Source of the DNA: DATKZH01 sp964505295
Lineage (GTDB): Bacteria > Planctomycetota > Planctomycetia > Pirellulales > Thermoguttaceae
Direction of reading: 5' to 3'
NCBI GenBank assembly: GCA_964505295.1
Contig: CAZDHR010000261.1
Coordinates: forward strand, 1 to 10,308
Length of the DNA: 10,308 nucleotides
In this document: positions 7,207 through 10,308 of the stretch, piece after piece
How the letters are laid out: the number at the start of each line of letters is the position of its first letter
How positions within the stretch are numbered: position 1 is the stretch's first letter
The notes under the pieces: model-generated
Told to the model about the DNA's origin: nothing
Seen by the model: the letters and a program-made list of their open reading frames with translations, nothing else
Databases searched by the model: none
Program-made: the position numbers and the translations under genes

Positions 7207-7438
7207 GTGTAAGAAGGGAAGAGGGCAAAGGGGAAAAAGGGGAAATAGGAGCTATGGGTATTCAAGTCTCCATGAACCACAATTGATCGGTTCAAGCGGA
7301 CCCCAGAGTGTTCCTGCCTGCCAGAATACCCACATCATTAACTGTCAGTGCGCAAGCGCTCTCTTGCGACATTCCGTTTCCTCTTCATTCATCTCTTCCT
7401 TCCCCTTTTTTTCCCTTTTCCCTCTTTCCTCATTACAC
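7207..7438. repeat. MITE-like block with long purine/pyrimidine inverted repeats
   Basis: This 232-base non-coding block fills most of the 366-base gap between the nitrilase-like and methyltransferase genes. Its left arm (7207-7251) is almost pure purine after a GTGTAA end; the right arm (7393-7438) is the near reverse complement, ending in TTACAC. By hand alignment about 37 of 46 columns match, with one gap. Inside are further pairs: tgggtattc (7255-7263) with gaataccca (7324-7332), tgaacc (7273-7278) with ggttca (7289-7294), and cgcaag (7351-7356) with cttgcg (7363-7368). The block is visibly richer in AT than the flanking genes. I found no clear target-site duplication and no credible gene inside. 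It may be a non-autonomous mobile element or dispersed repeat, or a structured RNA. Low-complexity purine tracts can align by chance, which tempers the call. Confidence 0.5.
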
Positions 7439-7461
7439 AAACCGCCCACCCCAGGCCAGAC

Positions 7462-9753
7462 TCATCTCTCCTCCAACTCGGGAAGCGGCCTGTAGAGCTC
7501 CGGCCGACGCGCGGCGAGCAGGACCGCGCGGAGGTCGCCCTGGGCCACCGGGCGCTTGCCCGACTTGTACGGATCGGGGTACGGGCCGCGTTGGCGGATT
7601 GCTTCGGGCCACTCGTAGTACTGGGGACGGTTGTCCAACTGGAGCGTGACGATCACCGGCTCGTTGCCCGTGCGAAACTGGGAGGCGCCCAGGATCATGC
7701 CCCAGGGGTCCATCACGTAGGTGCGGTGGTCGCGTTGGCCGGTTTGACCGGCGGCGCGAAGGAGGAAGTAGCCGCAGTCGAGGCAGCGATGATACTCGCG
7801 AAGTCGGGTGTGCTCGGTGAACGGGCCGGCGTCCTGGGTGTGGTGCAACAGCAGGTCGACCTGGTGCAGCCGGGCCACCAGGTCGATCTCGTGGGCGTAG
7901 ACGTCGGCACAGATTTTGGTGCAGATCCGGCCGAAGTCGAGGTCGTACACGCCCACCCTTTCGCCGGCCTGGTAGAACTTCGAGGTCTTGGCCGTGGTCT
8001 GGTTCATCTTGGTGTAGCGGCCCATCTCGTTGCCCTGGCGGTCGAAGAGGATCGACTCGTTGAATCCTCGCTCCAGCTCGCCGCCGATGACGATGTACAT
8101 CTTGTTTCGCTTGGCGGCTTCGGCCAGTTGGGCGAGCCGCTCGCGGTTTCGCTCCTTGTACTTCTCGACCTCTTCGTCGGTGTGATACCAGACGTACTCC
8201 CAGAGGCACGCGATATCGCAGCCCTGGCGCCCGCAGTGGTCGAGCTTCGCGATGAGCCGCTCGAAGTCGGTGTCGCACTCGATCGCCGCGGCGCGCACGA
8301 CCCGCTTGGTCTCGGGCGTCTTCGCAAAGGGGGGCGGAAGCTCGGCGGCCGTGATCAGGGCGTACTTGCCTTCGGGGTCGTAGCCGCCGCGGCCGAGCGA
8401 GCCGGTCAGTCGCGAGGCGGGGATGGTGGCCACGGCCACTCCGCCCTCGTGGCCCGAGTCGGCCAGCGTGTGCCCGTCCGGGTCGAACACCTGGGCCCGG
8501 CCGAGCGGCCAGGTGGCGGTCCAGGAGAACCGGTCCGGATAGCCCCCGTAGCCCTCCTTGCCGGCGTAGCGGGCGACCGCGTAGTAGAGGCGATTGCCGA
8601 CCGCCCGGCCCTCGATCGCCAGCGTGATCGTGTGCTCGTCGCGGACCGGGAAGGGCGAGGTGGACCAGACGACCAGCCGGGCACCGCGGCGACGCAGCAC
8701 CGTGTCGATCTCCGGGAAGTAGTGGTCGGTGCCGATCTTCATGCCGAGGGGGCCGAAGTCGGTCTCGAAGACGGGCAGCTCGTCGCCCAGGGCGAAGCCG
8801 GAGCCCGGGCCCGGTCCGGCCTCGTAGGGAAGCCGGTGGCTCTTGCGATACTTGCCGACGATGCGGCCCTGTCGGTCGCAAAGGAACGACGTGATGTAGG
8901 TCTTCTCGCCGTCCCGTTCGCGGAGGTTGCCGACGACGTACATCTCGTGCTCGGCCGCCTTCTTGGCGATTGTCTCGGCGGTGGGGCCGGGGATCGGCTC
9001 GGCGGGCCCATCGACGCAGCACTCGGGCAGGCAGGCCAGATCGGCGCCGGCCAGCCCGGCTTCTTCGAGCCCATCGAGCACCTTGTCCAGCGTGCGATTC
9101 CCCTGGTCCCAGGCGAGCGAGATGGGCACGATGCGGACCTTCTGGCAGCGGCGGCGGAACGCCTCGTCCGCGGCGGCTTGGGCCGCGCCGGCCGGGCCTT
9201 CCAGGAGGACGTCGTCGACGAGCACTTCGGCCTTCTTCGCGCGGGTGCCGCCGACGGCCACGATCACGCCGCTGAGCCAGCCGCCTTCGGCCGTGCGGTT
9301 GCCGCCCTCGCACCACTTCTTCAGTTCCGCGTAGGCATGGGGAAGCGTGACCTTCTGCCACCCGTCGGCCGGACCCACGCCCGGCCCGTGGTAGATGAAC
9401 CCGTACGGCGAGATGGCGATCTTGAGCGAGACCGGGACGTTGGTCTTCACCTGGAACGAAACCGATTCCAGCTCGGGCACGAGCGGCACGGGCTCCGGGA
9501 GCTTGCACTGCCAGTAGGAGAGGTTGTGGGGCACTTCGTCGGGGAACTCGAGCCGCAGGCAGGCGGCCGAGCTGCCGGCGAGCCCGACGTCGGAGACCGT
9601 GGCGTTGGTGACGACCTTCGTCGGCTTGTCGCCCCACGTGTTCACGAGCGGCTCTTTTCGCGGCTCGCCGTCGAACGACTCGCGGAGGACGTCCTCGGCC
9701 GCCACCGAGGTACCTAAGAGCAACAAGACGCCTAGGATTCGAAGCGCGTTCAT
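7462..9753 (-). CDS. Exported protein with two tandem CN-hydrolase (nitrilase) domains, the first lacking its catalytic Cys
   Basis: This 763-residue protein has a Sec-like signal peptide at 1-19 (LRILGVLLLLGTSVAA), a beta-rich, probably galactose-binding-like region at about 20-190, and two nitrilase-superfamily domains. Domain 1 (about 205-450) keeps Glu244 (LACLPE) and Lys304 (GKYRK), but at the nucleophile position reads IGTDHYFPE, so Gly341 replaces Cys. Domain 2 (about 485-705) has Glu519 (IACLWE), Lys582 (GRYTK) and Cys615 (KICADVYAHE), a complete triad. Nitrilase-superfamily enzymes cleave or form carbon-nitrogen bonds, usually amides; the substrate here is unknown. Typical members have one domain of about 270 residues, so the duplication is notable. 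ATG 9753 has GGAG about 10 bases upstream and begins the signal peptide; the frame extends to 9804 without a better start. The protein likely works outside the cytoplasm. It is divergent from the symporter gene. Confidence 0.88.
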   Translation of the reverse strand: MNALRILGVLLLLGTSVAAEDVLRESFDGEPRKEPLVNTWGDKPTKVVTNATVSDVGLAGSSAACLRLEFPDEVPHNLSYWQCKLPEPVPLVPELESVSFQVKTNVPVSLKIAISPYGFIYHGPGVGPADGWQKVTLPHAYAELKKWCEGGNRTAEGGWLSGVIVAVGGTRAKKAEVLVDDVLLEGPAGAAQAAADEAFRRRCQKVRIVPISLAWDQGNRTLDKVLDGLEEAGLAGADLACLPECCVDGPAEPIPGPTAETIAKKAAEHEMYVVGNLRERDGEKTYITSFLCDRQGRIVGKYRKSHRLPYEAGPGPGSGFALGDELPVFETDFGPLGMKIGTDHYFPEIDTVLRRRGARLVVWSTSPFPVRDEHTITLAIEGRAVGNRLYYAVARYAGKEGYGGYPDRFSWTATWPLGRAQVFDPDGHTLADSGHEGGVAVATIPASRLTGSLGRGGYDPEGKYALITAAELPPPFAKTPETKRVVRAAAIECDTDFERLIAKLDHCGRQGCDIACLWEYVWYHTDEEVEKYKERNRERLAQLAEAAKRNKMYIVIGGELERGFNESILFDRQGNEMGRYTKMNQTTAKTSKFYQAGERVGVYDLDFGRICTKICADVYAHEIDLVARLHQVDLLLHHTQDAGPFTEHTRLREYHRCLDCGYFLLRAAGQTGQRDHRTYVMDPWGMILGASQFRTGNEPVIVTLQLDNRPQYYEWPEAIRQRGPYPDPYKSGKRPVAQGDLRAVLLAARRPELYRPLPELEER

Positions 9754-9787
9754 GACGTGCTTTCTCCCGTATCGGACCGTTCTCTGC

Positions 9788-9803
9788 AAGTCCGAGTGTA
9801 ACA
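9788..9803 (-). promoter_or_regulatory. Possible extended -10 promoter for the nitrilase-like gene
   Basis: On the minus strand TGTTACACT (9803-9795) matches the TGnTATAAT extended -10 pattern at TG and at four of six hexamer positions. It would put the transcript start near 9788, about 35 bases before the ATG. No good -35 hexamer lies at the usual distance. It is a weak candidate; planctomycete promoters are poorly defined. Confidence 0.25.
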
Positions 9804-9838
9804 CAGCCGGGCCCCCGCTGCATGCGTTTCCCGACGTG

Positions 9839-9867
9839 TTGCCTGCGGTCGGCGATTTGGCTATGGT
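9839..9867 (+). promoter_or_regulatory. Possible sigma-70-type promoter for the symporter gene
   Basis: TTGCCT (9839-9844) and TATGGT (9862-9867) are separated by 17 bases, each matching four of six consensus positions. Transcription would begin near 9874, giving a leader of about 80 bases before the symporter ATG. It lies in the 202-base divergent gap between the nitrilase-like and symporter genes. Four-of-six matches occur by chance, so this is only a candidate. Confidence 0.3.
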
Positions 9868-9955
9868 AGCGGTCTTGCCGAAGGGTGGAAGCCGTCGGCC
9901 GTCGCCGCGGGCGAGGCTGAGGCGGGATCAGCCGACAAGGGAAGATGCAGCTACC

Positions 9956-10308
9956 ATGGGCAAAATCGCTCTGGACCCGTTGGACCTGGCGCTGGTGCTG
10001 GCGTATCTCGTGGGCGTCACCGCGCTGGGGCTGTGGCTCAGCCGGGGCATCAAGTCGAGCCGCGACTTCTTTCTGGCCGGGAAGACGTTGCCCTGGTGGG
10101 CCGTGGGCATGTCGCTGGTCGTCTCCGACATCGGGGCCAAGGACATGGTGGGCCTGGCCACCGACGGGTATCGCCACGGCCTGGTGATGATGAACTTCGA
10201 TCTGGTCGGCTGCGTGTTCCCGGTGCTCGTGGCCGCGTTTCTGTTCATGCCCTTCCTCTGGATGGCCGGCGTGTACACCGTCCCCGAGTATTTGGGCCGG
10301 AGATACAA
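9956..10308 (+). CDS. Sodium:solute symporter (SSS family), N-terminal part, cut by window edge
   Basis: The first 117 codons plus two bases are present; there is no stop before the edge. TM1 is about residues 9-29 (LALVLAYLVGVTALGLWLS). The conserved SSS linker SRDFFLAGKTLPWWAVG is at 35-51, followed by a second helix region containing SDIGAKDMVGLATDGY (57-72), and a third hydrophobic stretch at about 83-106 leading to the family block TVPEYLGRRY (108-117). This matches the start of sodium/glucose- or galactose-type symporters, which take up sugars or similar solutes with Na+ across the inner membrane. The exact solute is unknown. ATG 9956 fits because the first helix begins at once; only a loose purine stretch (aaggga) lies upstream. 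Intact members are usually over 450 residues, so most of the gene lies to the right. Confidence 0.9.
   Translation, partial: MGKIALDPLDLALVLAYLVGVTALGLWLSRGIKSSRDFFLAGKTLPWWAVGMSLVVSDIGAKDMVGLATDGYRHGLVMMNFDLVGCVFPVLVAAFLFMPFLWMAGVYTVPEYLGRRY

Noticed and set aside
7254..7286. Small plus-strand frame starting ATGGGTATTCAA inside the inverted-repeat block
   Set aside because: It stops after 10 codons, and the AGGAG upstream is only two bases from the ATG, too close for normal initiation.
7348..9717. Plus-strand open frame of 789 codons antisense to the nitrilase-like gene
   Set aside because: Composition is dominated by Val, Leu, Ala, Gly and Arg in shadow-like patterns with no motif. The opposite strand carries catalytic residues in the expected order.
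7433..10177. Very long minus-strand open frame of 914 codons overlapping the nitrilase-like gene
   Set aside because: It is rich in Arg, Pro, Gly and Ala with no recognisable domain and lies in a shifted frame of a gene with clear nitrilase motifs and a signal peptide. Long shadow frames are common in high-GC DNA.
1..10308. CRISPR array, tRNA, rRNA, transposase or defence island
   Set aside because: No regularly spaced direct repeats, no cloverleaf or rRNA-like segments, and no transposase, nuclease or defence-type protein among the supported genes.

Overview
The window looks like a planctomycete chromosome, most likely a member of the Pirellulales. The evidence is the high GC content, the secreted formylglycine-type sulfatase, the two-haem hydrazine-synthase-alpha-like propeller protein, and the sparse gene packing. 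The assignment to phylum rests on gene content and was not tested by a search. Seven protein genes are supported, one of them cut by the right edge.

Layout. Bases 1-149 are non-coding and carry two hairpins, one a REP-like palindrome with A-run and T-run arms. A plus-strand gene (150-2342) encodes an exported TolB-like propeller protein with two CxxCH motifs. It converges, with only 32 bases between, on a minus-strand series. Read in transcription order, that series is a tandem-nitrilase exported amidohydrolase-like protein (9753-7462), a class I methyltransferase (7095-6259), a sulfotransferase (6051-4873), an SDR oxidoreductase (4848-3979) and a sulfatase (3805-2375). Only the sulfotransferase-SDR pair is tightly spaced (24 bases). 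The other gaps are 173 to 366 bases and may hold separate promoters. Divergent from the nitrilase gene, a sodium:solute symporter begins at 9956 and runs off the window.

How the genes may work together (inference). The exported sulfatase, exported nitrilase-like protein and symporter fit the planctomycete habit of degrading sulfated polymers outside the cytoplasm and importing the products. The sulfotransferase, SDR and methyltransferase look like cytoplasmic modification enzymes acting on a small molecule or lipid. No product can be named from the sequence.

The two strongest points for follow-up are these. First, the nitrilase-like protein has two CN-hydrolase domains; the first has lost its catalytic Cys (Gly341) while the second keeps a full Glu-Lys-Cys triad. 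Second, a 232-base AT-richer block at 7207-7438 is bounded by long purine/pyrimidine inverted repeats ending in GTGTAA/TTACAC, like a MITE or another dispersed non-coding element. I saw no CRISPR array, tRNA, rRNA, transposase gene or obvious new defence system.
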